A stretch of 64,000 nt of DNA from Melioribacter sp. (lineage in GTDB: Bacteria; Bacteroidota; Ignavibacteria; Ignavibacteriales; Melioribacteraceae): the NCBI GenBank assembly GCA_023250955.1, contig JAHEZQ010000006.1, forward strand, positions 1 through 64,000. Direction: 5' to 3'. The notes under the pieces were generated by a model, which was not told where the DNA came from, searched no databases, and was given only the letters and a program-made list of their open reading frames with translations. Of the stretch, positions 1 through 9,112 are shown piece after piece (position 1 is the stretch's first letter; each line of letters starts with the position of its first letter). A program made the position numbers and the translations under genes.

Positions 1-39
1 CCAAGGGGCTAAACTTCTCATCCGCGCCATCATAGGCAT
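1..39 (-). CDS. 5' end of a gene cut by the left edge, probably a SurA/PpiD-like peptidyl-prolyl isomerase
   Basis: Only 13 codons lie in the window, read leftwards from an ATG at 37-39 (MPMMARMRSLAPW). A good Shine-Dalgarno GGAGG sits at 48-52, 8 bases upstream. The Met-rich start followed by MRSLAPW resembles, from memory, the N-terminus of SurA-N-domain isomerases of Ignavibacteria and relatives, just before their membrane anchor. That family guess rests on very little sequence. The presence of a real start is better supported than the product. Confidence 0.4.
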   Translation of the reverse strand, partial: MPMMARMRSLAPW

Positions 40-320
40 AAAAACAACCTCCGCTTTAGAAATAGTAAAAATTTAGGCGGTTAATTTAGAAACACAGCGT
101 CTCAAATGCAATTTTTGTTTATCGAACAAATTTCTGGCTTAATAGGTAGAATTCATTTGCGTCTACGGCGAGTGCCCACTAATTTGTCCAGCAACTTTTG
201 AAAATTTATTTTTAGTTACATTTTACTTTCATAAAAGACGGAAAATTTTGAAACACAAAAAGTTATAACGTCTTCTTATTTGAAAGTTTAACATTACAAT
301 AAATAATAACCTGGATTATT
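40..320. other. intergenic region between divergent genes
   Basis: These 281 bases separate the leftward gene at the edge from the rightward MFS gene, so they should hold both promoters. Apart from the GGAGG ribosome site for the leftward gene at 48-52, no RNA gene, repeat or convincing operator was recognised. A small inverted repeat (AATAAT / ATTATT) lies just before the MFS start codon, but in such AT-rich DNA it is not evidence of regulation. Confidence 0.4.
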
Positions 321-1664
321 ATGATTAAGAAATTAATCAACTTTTTTCAGCCCGATTTGCCAATACCCCGAGAAACTGAAAAAACAAAAATTGATAAAAA
401 TTATAAAAAATATCGCTGGTCGGTTTTTTTATCTTCAACTATAGGTTATTCAATTTATTACATCTGTCGTCTGAGTATCAACGTCATAAAAAAACCGATT
501 ATTGATGAAGGTCTTTTGACGGAAACCCAACTCGGCATAATAGGTTCAGCATTATTTTTTTCTTATGCAGCGGGAAAATTAGTGAATGGATTTATTGCTG
601 ATCACATTAACATCCGTCGTTTCATGGCAACTGGATTATTTATCTCTGCAATTGTTAATCTAATTCTTGGCTTTCAATCATTGTTTCTTTTCTTTATTAT
701 TTTATGGGGTATCAACGGATGGTTCCAATCAATTGGTTCTACTACAAGTGTGGTTGGTTTAGTTAGATGGTTCAGCAAAAAAGAAAGAGGAACTTATTAC
801 GGATTAGGCAGCTCGGGCTTGAGCATAGGAGAAGTATTTACATTTATCGTTACATCCTTAATAGTTACAGCTACAGGTTGGAGATTTGGTCTTTGGAGTT
901 CCGGAATTATTGGACTGGTTGGAGCTTTCCTAGTATTTAAATTTTTCCATGACACCCCCGAAAGCAAAGGATTAATGCCGATAGCTGAATATAAAAATGA
1001 CTACGAAGAAAAACCCACGAAAGAAAATTCCGTTATCTCACTTCAGTTTGGATTATTGAAAAATCCTGCGATCTGGATTTTAGCTTTATCAAGTTTGTTT
1101 ATTTATATCGTTCGGTATTCCGTCAACAGTTGGGGAATGTTATTTCTTCAAACACAAAAAGATTATTCTGCTTTAGAAGCTAGTTCTATTATTTCCGTCA
1201 GTTCTATTTTCAGTCTGGTCGGAACAATGTCGTCAGGTTTGATTTCAGATAAATTATTTATGGCAAGAAGAAATATACCTGCTTTAACCTTTGGAATTTT
1301 AAATGCAGCAGCTTTATCAGTTTTTTTACTAAACCCTAAAAGCAATCCTTGGCTTGATATAATTAGTATGGTTTTTTTCGGATTGTCAATCGGAGTGCTG
1401 GTCTGTTACCTTGGTGGATTGATGGCAATTGATATTTCACCTAAAAAGGCATCGGGGGCAGTGATGGGATTAATGGGAGTTGCCAGTTATGTCGGTGCAG
1501 GTATTCAGGATATTATTAGCGGATACTTGATGGGACATAACAAAACTATTGTTAATGGAATCACCTCGTATGATTTTTCTCTTATAAATATTTTTTGGAT
1601 TGGTTCCGCTATTTTATCTTGTTTGTTGGCTCTCCTAGTGTGGAATGCAAAAACAAACAGATAA
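321..1664 (+). CDS. MFS transporter, organophosphate:phosphate antiporter (GlpT/UhpT/UhpC-like)
   Basis: A 447-residue inner-membrane protein with about 12 hydrophobic segments, the usual length for the OPA family, which exchanges sugar or glycerol phosphates for inorganic phosphate. The two arginines that bind phosphate in GlpT appear conserved: Arg50 in YYICRLSIN and Arg265 in YIVRYSVNSWG. These lie at equivalent places in the N and C halves. Substrate cannot be assigned. UhpC-type members act as sensors, but no UhpA/UhpB neighbours are present, so transport is more likely. It is convergent with the sodium/solute symporter, with only 20 bases between the stops. Confidence 0.82.
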   Translation: MIKKLINFFQPDLPIPRETEKTKIDKNYKKYRWSVFLSSTIGYSIYYICRLSINVIKKPIIDEGLLTETQLGIIGSALFFSYAAGKLVNGFIADHINIRRFMATGLFISAIVNLILGFQSLFLFFIILWGINGWFQSIGSTTSVVGLVRWFSKKERGTYYGLGSSGLSIGEVFTFIVTSLIVTATGWRFGLWSSGIIGLVGAFLVFKFFHDTPESKGLMPIAEYKNDYEEKPTKENSVISLQFGLLKNPAIWILALSSLFIYIVRYSVNSWGMLFLQTQKDYSALEASSIISVSSIFSLVGTMSSGLISDKLFMARRNIPALTFGILNAAALSVFLLNPKSNPWLDIISMVFFGLSIGVLVCYLGGLMAIDISPKKASGAVMGLMGVASYVGAGIQDIISGYLMGHNKTIVNGITSYDFSLINIFWIGSAILSCLLALLVWNAKTNR

Positions 1665-1684
1665 AATAATTAAGAACTTAACCG

Positions 1685-3487
1685 TTACCCTTTCGTCCAA
1701 AGTTTATTTACTACTCCAATCAATATTATTCCGCTAACAATAAATACTGCTAACAGAATAAAAGCATAAGTCATTCTTCCATACAAAAAATTACCAATTG
1801 TAAAAAGTGCAGACCAAATAACGACACATCCTGAAAACCAGCCAAGCAATCCGAGCGGAATATTTTCATGTGACGATTTTGCATCGGCTTCCGATATTCC
1901 TGCTTCTTCACGTATCTTTTTCCAACCAGGACCAAACGGACGAATGTTTTTATAAAACTCGATTAATGTTTTACGGTTAGTTTGTGGTCCTAAATAAGCA
2001 GTTACAACCCAGCTTATAGTTGTAAATATAATTGTAATTATCAATGCAATGTGAGGACTAAAATGTAATCCGCTTTTGTTTAATATCAATAAAAGTATCG
2101 AAATGAAAAATGAACTTGCCATTGCGGCAACTTCGCACCATGCATTTATTCTCCACCAGAACCATCGCAATAAATAAAGTAATCCCGTTCCTGCTCCAAT
2201 CTGAAGAATGACATTAAATGCGTCATAAGCAGTATCCAAGAAAAATACAAGTGCGGATGCGCTAAAGAATAATACAACTGTTGCAACCCGTCCCATTAAT
2301 ACATAATGTTTTTCGCTTTTATCTTTACGAATGAACCGCCTATAAAAATCATGAACTAAGTAAGATGCGCCCCAATTGAGATGAGTTAATATTGTTGATG
2401 AATTAGCGGCGATTAATCCGCCAACCATTAAACCGATAAATCCAACCGGAAGAAATTTTAACATTGCAGGATAGGCTATATCATGCCCAAGTAATTTGGG
2501 ATCTAGATTCGGAAATGCATTTTGAATATCTGACAACTGGGGGTAAATAATTATTGAACAAAGTCCGACAAGAATCCATGGCCATGGTCTTAAAACATAG
2601 TGGGCAATATTGAAAAATAAAACTGCACCTAGAGAATCTTTTTCCGATTTAGATGCGAGCATTCTTTGAGCAATATAACTTCCACCGCCTGGTTCTGCAC
2701 CCGGATACCAAACAGCCCACCACTGAACAGCAACCGGCATTATAAAAACTGCTATTGCTATATCCCAATTGTTGGAAAAATCCGGAAGTATATTTAAATA
2801 ATTTATTCCACCCGGCCCTTTTATTTTTGAAAGTTTATCAACAAGACCACTCAATCCACCAATTTGCGGTAACTGCAATGCAAAATAAGCTGCGGCAATC
2901 ACTGCTGTCATCTTAATAAAAAATTGAATCATATCAATTACTAAAACTCCCCAGAGACCAGAATAAGTTGCAAAGACAACATTTAATACACCAACAAGTA
3001 AAAGTGTTTGCCATCGTTCAAAACCAAATAATATTCCTGCAATCTTACAAGCAGCAAGATTTACTGTTGCCATAATCATACAGTTAAAGAAAAATCCTAA
3101 ATAAACTGAACGGAATCCTCTGACAAAACTTGCGGCTTTGCCTGAGTAACGAAGTTCATAAAACTCAAGATCGGTCATTACACCCGAGCGCCTCCATAAA
3201 CGTGCGTAGAAAAAAACTGTTGAAACTCCTGTTAACACGAAAGCCCACCAAACCCAGTTTCCGGCTACACCGTTTGTGCGGACAATGTTTGTTACAAGGT
3301 TTGGAGTATCACTACTGAATGTTGTTGCAACCATCGAAAGTCCAGCTAACCACCAAGGAACAGAACGTCCGGAGGCAAAAAATTCTGATGTGCTCTTTCC
3401 CGCTCTTCTACCAAAAAATAGGGCTGGGACAAAACAAATAAGGAGAGAAGCTACTATGATAATCCAGTCTAATAGTTGCAGATGCAT
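1685..3487 (-). CDS. sodium:solute symporter (SSS family)
   Basis: A 600-residue protein made almost entirely of hydrophobic helices. It starts with a membrane segment followed by FFGRRAGKSTSEFFASGRSVPWWLAGLSM, the SSS signature region near residues 24-55, where transporter families such as PutP, SglT and sialic-acid symporters begin. Expected role: sodium-driven uptake of a small solute across the inner membrane. It has roughly 14 membrane segments, somewhat more than the 13 of the family core. The substrate cannot be told from sequence. The gene stands alone between convergent MFS and co-directional coaD, 45 bases away. Confidence 0.85.
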   Translation of the reverse strand: MHLQLLDWIIIVASLLICFVPALFFGRRAGKSTSEFFASGRSVPWWLAGLSMVATTFSSDTPNLVTNIVRTNGVAGNWVWWAFVLTGVSTVFFYARLWRRSGVMTDLEFYELRYSGKAASFVRGFRSVYLGFFFNCMIMATVNLAACKIAGILFGFERWQTLLLVGVLNVVFATYSGLWGVLVIDMIQFFIKMTAVIAAAYFALQLPQIGGLSGLVDKLSKIKGPGGINYLNILPDFSNNWDIAIAVFIMPVAVQWWAVWYPGAEPGGGSYIAQRMLASKSEKDSLGAVLFFNIAHYVLRPWPWILVGLCSIIIYPQLSDIQNAFPNLDPKLLGHDIAYPAMLKFLPVGFIGLMVGGLIAANSSTILTHLNWGASYLVHDFYRRFIRKDKSEKHYVLMGRVATVVLFFSASALVFFLDTAYDAFNVILQIGAGTGLLYLLRWFWWRINAWCEVAAMASSFFISILLLILNKSGLHFSPHIALIITIIFTTISWVVTAYLGPQTNRKTLIEFYKNIRPFGPGWKKIREEAGISEADAKSSHENIPLGLLGWFSGCVVIWSALFTIGNFLYGRMTYAFILLAVFIVSGIILIGVVNKLWTKG

Positions 3488-3532
3488 ATTCTAATTCCCT
3501 ATTTGATGAATTGAGACTGTTAAAAAATCAGT

Positions 3533-4015
3533 TTATTTGTAGCCAAATTTTTTCTTTAATCTCTCATAGACATGCGGCGGAACGAATTCGGAAATGTCGC
3601 CGTGAAATTGTGCAAGGTTACGAACAATTGTAGAATTTAGATAAGTATATTTTGCATGCGGCATCAAAAGAATTGTTGTAATTTCTCCGGCAAGTTTACG
3701 ATTCATTAATGCCATCTGAAATTCATATTCGAAATCACTTATTGCACGAAGTCCTCGGATTATTCCTATGGCATTTAAATTTCTTGCATGATCAACAACC
3801 AAACCGTCGAATGAATCAACTACAACTTTTTTCAAATCCTTAAAACTTTCTCTAAGCATTTCTACTCGTTCATCAACTGAAAATAAAATTGTCTTAGAGG
3901 GATTTTTAGCAACCGTTACAATTACTTCATCGAACAACTCAACAGCTCTGTAAACAATATCAATGTGACCGTTAGTTACAGGATCAAATGTTCCGGGATA
4001 AATTACTTTAGCCAT
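3533..4015 (-). CDS. coaD: phosphopantetheine adenylyltransferase
   Basis: A 160-residue cytoplasmic enzyme of full family length. It catalyses the fourth step of coenzyme A synthesis, joining 4'-phosphopantetheine and ATP to dephospho-CoA. The N-terminal nucleotidyltransferase signature YPGTFDPVTNGHID is present, with the active-site His at residue 17. The later RGLRAISDFEYEFQMALMNRKL block is typical of CoaD, as is YLNSTIVRNLA near residue 125, the second ATP-binding motif. It lies 74 bases downstream of rsmD in the same direction, the rsmD-coaD order common in bacteria. Confidence 0.97.
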   Translation of the reverse strand: MAKVIYPGTFDPVTNGHIDIVYRAVELFDEVIVTVAKNPSKTILFSVDERVEMLRESFKDLKKVVVDSFDGLVVDHARNLNAIGIIRGLRAISDFEYEFQMALMNRKLAGEITTILLMPHAKYTYLNSTIVRNLAQFHGDISEFVPPHVYERLKKKFGYK

Positions 4016-4089
4016 GGTAATTCTCTGATTTTGTTGCTGATAAAATATAATTCTTTAGATTCAATAAAAAATCGTTGATGAAAGTTATT

Positions 4090-4635
4090 TCACAATTTAA
4101 ATTGATAAATCAAACTATCACCCAACCGCTTAAACGGTTCCATGTTAAATGCTTCTTGATCTTCTTTCTTAGTTTGAATTGATCTTTCCACTAGAAATAA
4201 TCCGTCTTCGCAAAGAAAATTCTTCTCTAAAATGTTTTTTACAACCAGATGAATATCATCTTTAAAAAAAGGCGGGTCGGCAAGAATCAGATTATATTTT
4301 TCATGTTCTGTCATTTTCGTAAAACGAATAGCATCCATTTTGTATATCTTACATGAATCCTCTGCTTTAAGAGATGAAATATTATCATGCAGCATTTTTG
4401 AAACATGAAAATCATTCTCAACAAAATGAATTACTTCAGCACCATGGCTCAATGCTTCCAAACCAAGCGAACCGGAGCCTGCGTAAATGTCACAAACTTT
4501 TATTCCGTCAAAATCTATTGAGTGGACCAAATAATTAAATATTGATTCTTTTGTTTTATCCGTGGTTGGTCGTACTAACTTTGAATTAGGGAATTTAATT
4601 GTTCTTCCTTTGAACTTTCCGGCGATGATTCTCAT
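4090..4635 (-). CDS. rsmD: 16S rRNA (guanine(966)-N(2))-methyltransferase
   Basis: A 181-residue SAM-dependent methyltransferase that modifies G966 of 16S rRNA in the assembling small subunit. The start MRIIAGKFKGRTI and the RPTTDKTKESIFN block are hallmarks of the family. The SAM-binding motif is DIYAGSGSLGLEALS, and the catalytic motif for N2 methylation is ADPPF near residue 120. Its ATG overlaps the stop codon of the upstream PilM-like gene by one base (TAATG), which implies translational coupling. coaD follows downstream. Confidence 0.95.
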   Translation of the reverse strand: MRIIAGKFKGRTIKFPNSKLVRPTTDKTKESIFNYLVHSIDFDGIKVCDIYAGSGSLGLEALSHGAEVIHFVENDFHVSKMLHDNISSLKAEDSCKIYKMDAIRFTKMTEHEKYNLILADPPFFKDDIHLVVKNILEKNFLCEDGLFLVERSIQTKKEDQEAFNMEPFKRLGDSLIYQFKL

Positions 4636-5549
4636 TAGACAATTCTGATTGCTATGCCAGTTGCGGCTGTGAAAGAATTGTTTTTGTATTTATAGAGAGG
4701 ATTATTCAGCAAATTTTCTTCCGCCTTTAATCTTTCAAACGGATTAACTTTATGCAAAGGAAGACCGAAAAAATTTTTCAGGTTGCTTTCAAATTCTCCT
4801 GTTACGTCTTGTCCGTATAGAAGAATTTTTTTGAAATCGCCCAATGTTAGATTGAATTCTTTCAACTTATTTACTGCTGATGTTAGCTCATCAAAAATAT
4901 TCGGCACTTCGGGGTTTAATACTTTGAAATAGAATGGGAATACACCGTCTATCGCTGATAAAGAAGAATATTTTGAATCAATATAAATGCTGAGAGAAAT
5001 TTCATTTGTAGTCTTGGGTTTATCTAAATATAAAAAAGCATTCGATGCAAGATGAACATTATCAATGTATTTTAACTCTAAAAAGTTCTGAATACAAAAT
5101 TTGTTGATGGCGGTTATTATATTCTTGTCAATCGCAAAAATGATTGCTTTTTTTTCAGTACGAATAGTACTTTTATCAACTTCGACGTGCTGTATATAAA
5201 AATTATCTTTATCAAATTGGGGAAAAAGCACTGATATTTCCCAACGGAAATGTTCGTTCAAATCTTTTTTCACAAGTGATTCTTCGTAAGGGATTTCAAA
5301 GATTTTGAAAAAATTATTCGGGAGAGCGAATGAAATACTTTTCGAACTTATTTGTTTTTTCTTTGTGATCTTAGCAAACGATTCATTCAAAATCGAAATG
5401 ATCTTGCTTTCATTGAGATCAGGGGTTAAACTTTCAAAATGAACTGCCTGCTCTACATTCTCTAAATAAAATGAATTCACTTTATAACAGATCTCAACGA
5501 GCTGCAGTCTTGATTCTGTTAAATTTATTCCTGCATGATTATTAAACAT
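4635..5549 (-). CDS. PilM-like actin-fold protein (hypothetical)
   Basis: A 304-residue soluble protein without signal peptide. The layout resembles PilM/type IV pilus assembly ATPase-fold proteins: an N-terminal AGINLTESRLQLVEI strand, a central IYIDSKYSSLSAIDG block near residue 190 and a C-terminal AATGIAIRIV ending. Sequence support is weak, since the phosphate loops are poorly conserved. It is coupled to rsmD downstream and lies 38 bases downstream of the ComEA-like gene. That neighbourhood fits a pilus or DNA-uptake role, but no pilN, pilO or pilQ is nearby. Confidence 0.5.
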   Translation of the reverse strand: MFNNHAGINLTESRLQLVEICYKVNSFYLENVEQAVHFESLTPDLNESKIISILNESFAKITKKKQISSKSISFALPNNFFKIFEIPYEESLVKKDLNEHFRWEISVLFPQFDKDNFYIQHVEVDKSTIRTEKKAIIFAIDKNIITAINKFCIQNFLELKYIDNVHLASNAFLYLDKPKTTNEISLSIYIDSKYSSLSAIDGVFPFYFKVLNPEVPNIFDELTSAVNKLKEFNLTLGDFKKILLYGQDVTGEFESNLKNFFGLPLHKVNPFERLKAEENLLNNPLYKYKNNSFTAATGIAIRIV

Positions 5550-5587
5550 AGGTTTCTTTATAATTTATTATTGTCATTACATCATTA

Positions 5588-6097
5588 TTAGATTGATATT
5601 CTATCTTTGATCTTGCTTAGTTTTGCTTTACCGATTCCTTTTATTTTTAATAGTTCGTCTAGATTTTTTATTCTCCCGTGTTTTTCGCGGTACTCAATAA
5701 TTCCCTTTGCTGTTTTTTCACCTACACCGGGTAACGAACTTAATTCAGAAATTGTGGCAGTATTGATATTAATAATCTTCGATGGTGAAGCCGGTTTTTC
5801 AGCTTTAGGTTTAGTCAATTTCTCTTTAGTAAAATCCAAAAGTTCACGGTGAGAATCAATCTTTTTTTCTTCTTTATTCTTTAGGGAATCCACCATTAAT
5901 GGTTCATTCGATACGGCGTTGAAAAGAGAGTCTTGCTTTTTATAATCAAACTCAAGATAAGATTGATCATTTTTGATGTTTTTGAAAATGTTAACGGCAA
6001 GACCAATTAGACAAGCTGATAAGATGAAAAGAATCACATTTGTTTCTGTGCGGGTAAAACCGAATTTTTTTGAGACCCTCTCTAATACTTTCATCAA
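5588..6097 (-). CDS. ComEA-like helix-hairpin-helix DNA-binding protein
   Basis: A 169-residue protein with one membrane segment near residues 20-38 (NVILFILSACLIGLAVNIF), a charged linker, and a C-terminal pair of helix-hairpin-helix motifs. The C-terminal part reads ININTATISELSSLPGVGEKTA at about 108-130, followed by LDELLKIKGIGKAKL. This is the ComEA layout: an anchored domain outside the membrane that binds double-stranded DNA during natural transformation. ATG codons at positions 1 and 2 are both usable. ComEA-like proteins also occur in organisms not shown to be competent, so the uptake role is an inference. Confidence 0.8.
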   Translation of the reverse strand: MMKVLERVSKKFGFTRTETNVILFILSACLIGLAVNIFKNIKNDQSYLEFDYKKQDSLFNAVSNEPLMVDSLKNKEEKKIDSHRELLDFTKEKLTKPKAEKPASPSKIININTATISELSSLPGVGEKTAKGIIEYREKHGRIKNLDELLKIKGIGKAKLSKIKDRISI

Positions 6098-6145
6098 CCC
6101 CCCGTTTAATTAATTGGCTGAATAAATAGGAGATATTTCTTACTA

Positions 6146-7264
6146 TTAACTGCTAATTTTTATATTAGGCAATTTCTGAAGTTCTTTTAATATTTCTTTT
6201 TCTTTTGCCGTAACATTTTTAGGAACGTGAATATTAATTTTTACTAGCTGATCACCGGCACCATGACTGTTAAGATGTTGAATTCCTTTCTCACGCATCT
6301 TTAGAAATTTTCCTGGTAAAGTCCCGGGTTCAATTTTTAATTTCGCTCTTCCGTTTAATGTTGGAACTTCTACTTCAGTTCCTAAAACAGCTTCCGGAAA
6401 ACTTATGAACAGTTCATAAATTACGTTGTCGCCGTCGCGAGTAAAAAACTCATGATGCAACTCTTCGAAAATTACAATTATATCGCCCGCTGGTCCTCCA
6501 TTTTTGCCTGCATTACCTTCGCCGCGCAATGTCATGTAATTTCCATCGAACACACCTGCAGGAACATTTATCTTTATTGTAGACTCATCTTGAATTCTTC
6601 CGTCACCCGAACAAGTAGAACATGGTTCGGAAATTATTTTCCCCGTTCCGCCACAATTATTGCAAGGAGCTATGTTAACGAACTGTCCAAATATTGATCT
6701 AGATACTTGACGAACTTCTCCTGTACCGTTGCAGACTGAACAAGATTTAAATGCAGATGAACTTTTTGCACCTGTGCCGTTACAGGTTGTACATTTATTA
6801 TATTTTTTGATCTTAACTTTTTTTGTAGTGCCGGCAGCAATTTCTTCAAGTGTTAACTTCAATGTAATTTTTAGATCGGAACCGGGTTGTCCTGTTGAAC
6901 GCTGACGTGATCTTTGCTGTGATGAGCCGCCGAAGAAATCATCAAAGATTGATGAACCGCCGAAAGCACCACCGAAAATATCCGAGAAGTGTGAGAAGAT
7001 ATCATTTACATTTGTGTAGCTGTGAAAATCTTGTCCTCCGCGCAAACCGCTGTGACCAAAACGATCATACTTTGCACGTTTCTCATCGTTGCTTAGAACT
7101 TCATAAGCTTCTGCAGCTTCCTTAAAATTTTCTTCAGCTTCTTTATTTCCGGGATTTCGATCCGGATGAAACTGCATTGCAAGTTTTCTGTATGCTTTTT
7201 TAATTTCATCCTGGGATGCACTCTTTCCAACTCCTAAGATTTCGTAATAATCTCTCTTTGCCAT
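6146..7264 (-). CDS. dnaJ: chaperone protein DnaJ
   Basis: A full-length 372-residue type I DnaJ. The J-domain is at 1-70 with the HPD tripeptide at 33-35, which stimulates the DnaK ATPase. A Gly/Phe-rich stretch covers about 70-130. Four CxxCxGxG zinc repeats follow ([32 protein letters not shown]) at about 157-228, then the C-terminal client-binding domains. It is the last gene of hrcA-grpE-dnaJ, 7 bases after grpE. dnaK is not in the window. Confidence 0.98.
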   Translation of the reverse strand: MAKRDYYEILGVGKSASQDEIKKAYRKLAMQFHPDRNPGNKEAEENFKEAAEAYEVLSNDEKRAKYDRFGHSGLRGGQDFHSYTNVNDIFSHFSDIFGGAFGGSSIFDDFFGGSSQQRSRQRSTGQPGSDLKITLKLTLEEIAAGTTKKVKIKKYNKCTTCNGTGAKSSSAFKSCSVCNGTGEVRQVSRSIFGQFVNIAPCNNCGGTGKIISEPCSTCSGDGRIQDESTIKINVPAGVFDGNYMTLRGEGNAGKNGGPAGDIIVIFEELHHEFFTRDGDNVIYELFISFPEAVLGTEVEVPTLNGRAKLKIEPGTLPGKFLKMREKGIQHLNSHGAGDQLVKINIHVPKNVTAKEKEILKELQKLPNIKISS

Positions 7265-7271
7265 TCTTTAC

Positions 7272-7913
7272 TTATCCTTCTTGATTAGAATCTGACTGAT
7301 TTTCGGGATTTAATTCTTCATTGGAAGCGGTTTCCGAACTCACAATTACTTTCGCATGTCTTAAAACTCGATCTTTATACATATAACCCGGTTCAAGAAC
7401 ATCTAGTACAGTATGGGGAGCAACTCCTTCAGCAGGCTGTTGCATTAAAGCTTCGTGAAGATGAACGTCAAACGGTTTACCTTTTGCGTCCATTTTTTTT
7501 ATGCCTTGATTCTCTAAAATTTTTCCAAATTTTTCAAAGACCAACAGCAAACCTTTTTTTGTGGAATCAAAATTGTTTTCTTCATCAATATGTGAAAGCG
7601 AACGTTCAAGATCATCATAAACCGGTAAAATATTTCGGATGAAAGACTCGGCCGCATATTTCAAAATATTCAGTTGATCGTTTTCATTACGTCGTTTATA
7701 ATTTTCAAATTCGGCTGCTTTTCTTAATAGTGCATCTTTCAATTCGGTGATTTGTTTTTCCATTACTGCAATTTTTTGAGTTGCCGATTCTAGTTCTGTA
7801 ATTTTTAATGCAGACTCTGTTTTTGATTCGGATGTTTCTTCTCTTTCGATTGGAATATTGTTTTCATTTTCTTGTGATGTATTCTCTTCTTTATTCAATT
7901 TCTTTTCTTCCAT
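7272..7913 (-). CDS. grpE: nucleotide exchange factor GrpE
   Basis: A 213-residue protein. Residues 1-45 are a Glu/Asn-rich disordered tail. Residues 45-110 form the long coiled coil (KQITELKDALLRKAAEFENYKRR). The C-terminal beta domain carries GKPFDVHLHEALMQQP and the closing YMYKDRVLRHAKVIVS signature. It releases ADP from DnaK. It lies between hrcA (10 bases upstream) and dnaJ (7 bases downstream), so the three are almost certainly co-transcribed. Confidence 0.96.
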   Translation of the reverse strand: MEEKKLNKEENTSQENENNIPIEREETSESKTESALKITELESATQKIAVMEKQITELKDALLRKAAEFENYKRRNENDQLNILKYAAESFIRNILPVYDDLERSLSHIDEENNFDSTKKGLLLVFEKFGKILENQGIKKMDAKGKPFDVHLHEALMQQPAEGVAPHTVLDVLEPGYMYKDRVLRHAKVIVSSETASNEELNPENQSDSNQEG

Positions 7914-7923
7914 AATTTAATTT

Positions 7924-8970
7924 CTATCTCTGTTTGGTTAATTCTTGAGTTAGTTGTTGAGCTATATAAACTACAGCGGCAACAATTTTTGAGTAATCCA
8001 TCCTTTTAGGTCCCATAATCCCAAGAGTACCGGTTAAATCGCCGATTTTATATTCTTTGGTGATCATACTGTAATCAGATAATTTTTCATCACGATTCTC
8101 TTCGCCAATTGTAATAGTAAAATCATCAAGAGGCAGCGTTTTGTTTTTATCAAGAATGTGAATGATTATATCTCTATTCTCAATTAATTCTATTACGCTC
8201 TGAAAATTTTGTGAGTCTTCAAATTCCGGCTGCATCAAAATATTTTTGGTGCCGGAGATAATTGCTTTTTCACTGCTTAAGTCGGTAAATATTTTATCAA
8301 CCGAATCCAGAAAAACACGAATGATTGGTCTGTAAACTTCCGAATTAAAATCTTTAACTCTCTCTTCGATTGTATTTCTTATTTCAGAAAATCGTAATCC
8401 GGAAAGACGTTCATTTAAAAGCTGTTGAACAATTGCTATCTGCTCTTCTTTTACTTCAGCATCTATTTCAAGCGTAATAGTTTTTATCAAGCCGGATATA
8501 ACACTTACAACTACTAATATTCTTGTTGATGAAAGCTGAACGATCTGAATTTTTTCAAGAACCGCTTGTTCAAATTTTGGATATGTTACCATAGCAAGTT
8601 GATTCGTCAACTCACTTAAAATGCTTGAGGTAATTTTTAGAAGATCTTCAGTTTCAGATGCTGCAGAACCTAAATTAGCATCAATAATTTGCTTTACTTT
8701 TTCCTCCAGTCTGGGAGGATCCATAAGTGAATCAACATAAACACGGTAACCTTTATCTGTAGGTACTCTGCCTGCAGAAGTATGAGGATGATTTAAAAAT
8801 CCTAATTCTTCAAGGTCTGCCATAACATTCCTAATGGAAGCCGGCGATAATCCCAGATCGTACCGCTTCGAAACGTTACGCGAACCTACCGGATTTGCCG
8901 TTAGAATAAATTGGTGGATAACAAACCGGAGAATCGCCTTTTCCCTATCTTTTAATAGATATTCATCCAT
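7924..8970 (-). CDS. hrcA: heat-inducible transcription repressor HrcA
   Basis: A 348-residue HrcA of normal length. The N-terminal winged helix carries the family motif SPASIRNVMADLEELGFLNHPHTSAGR at about 42-68, followed by PTDKGYRVYVDSL. The C-terminal half is the GAF-like HrcA domain ending in GIMGPKRMDYSKIVAAVVYIA. In other bacteria HrcA binds CIRCE (TTAGCACTC-N9-GAGTGCTAA). I searched 8971-9112 by eye and found no CIRCE, so autoregulation by that route is not supported here. Confidence 0.97.
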   Translation of the reverse strand: MDEYLLKDREKAILRFVIHQFILTANPVGSRNVSKRYDLGLSPASIRNVMADLEELGFLNHPHTSAGRVPTDKGYRVYVDSLMDPPRLEEKVKQIIDANLGSAASETEDLLKITSSILSELTNQLAMVTYPKFEQAVLEKIQIVQLSSTRILVVVSVISGLIKTITLEIDAEVKEEQIAIVQQLLNERLSGLRFSEIRNTIEERVKDFNSEVYRPIIRVFLDSVDKIFTDLSSEKAIISGTKNILMQPEFEDSQNFQSVIELIENRDIIIHILDKNKTLPLDDFTITIGEENRDEKLSDYSMITKEYKIGDLTGTLGIMGPKRMDYSKIVAAVVYIAQQLTQELTKQR

Positions 8971-8977
8971 TGTAAAT

Positions 8978-8985
8978 CAAACATA
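8978..8985 (-). promoter_or_regulatory. possible -7 promoter element of hrcA-grpE-dnaJ
   Basis: The minus strand reads TATGTTTG, matching the TAnnTTTG -7 element of the Bacteroidota primary sigma factor. A TTTG lies 17 bases upstream, a little closer than the usual 19-21. The element ends only 7 bases before the hrcA ATG, so transcripts from it would have almost no 5' leader. This is a visual match in AT-rich DNA only. Confidence 0.3.
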
Positions 8986-9112
8986 CTCAATTTTTGCGGG
9001 TTCAAAGTTATTAAAAATTAAGAAAAGTTGCTGAGTGTTTCGGAAAGTGAGTCAAAAGTGAAACGGAAAACGAATTGGAAAATTATAATTGTTTAACGTC
9101 TCCGTTCTTTGA

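Noticed and set aside
8971-9112. Possible CIRCE operator upstream of hrcA
   Set aside because: GAGTG-like words are present (CTGAGTGTTTC, GTGAGTC), but they do not form the TTAGCACTC-N9-GAGTGCTAA inverted repeat; the two halves are not complementary.
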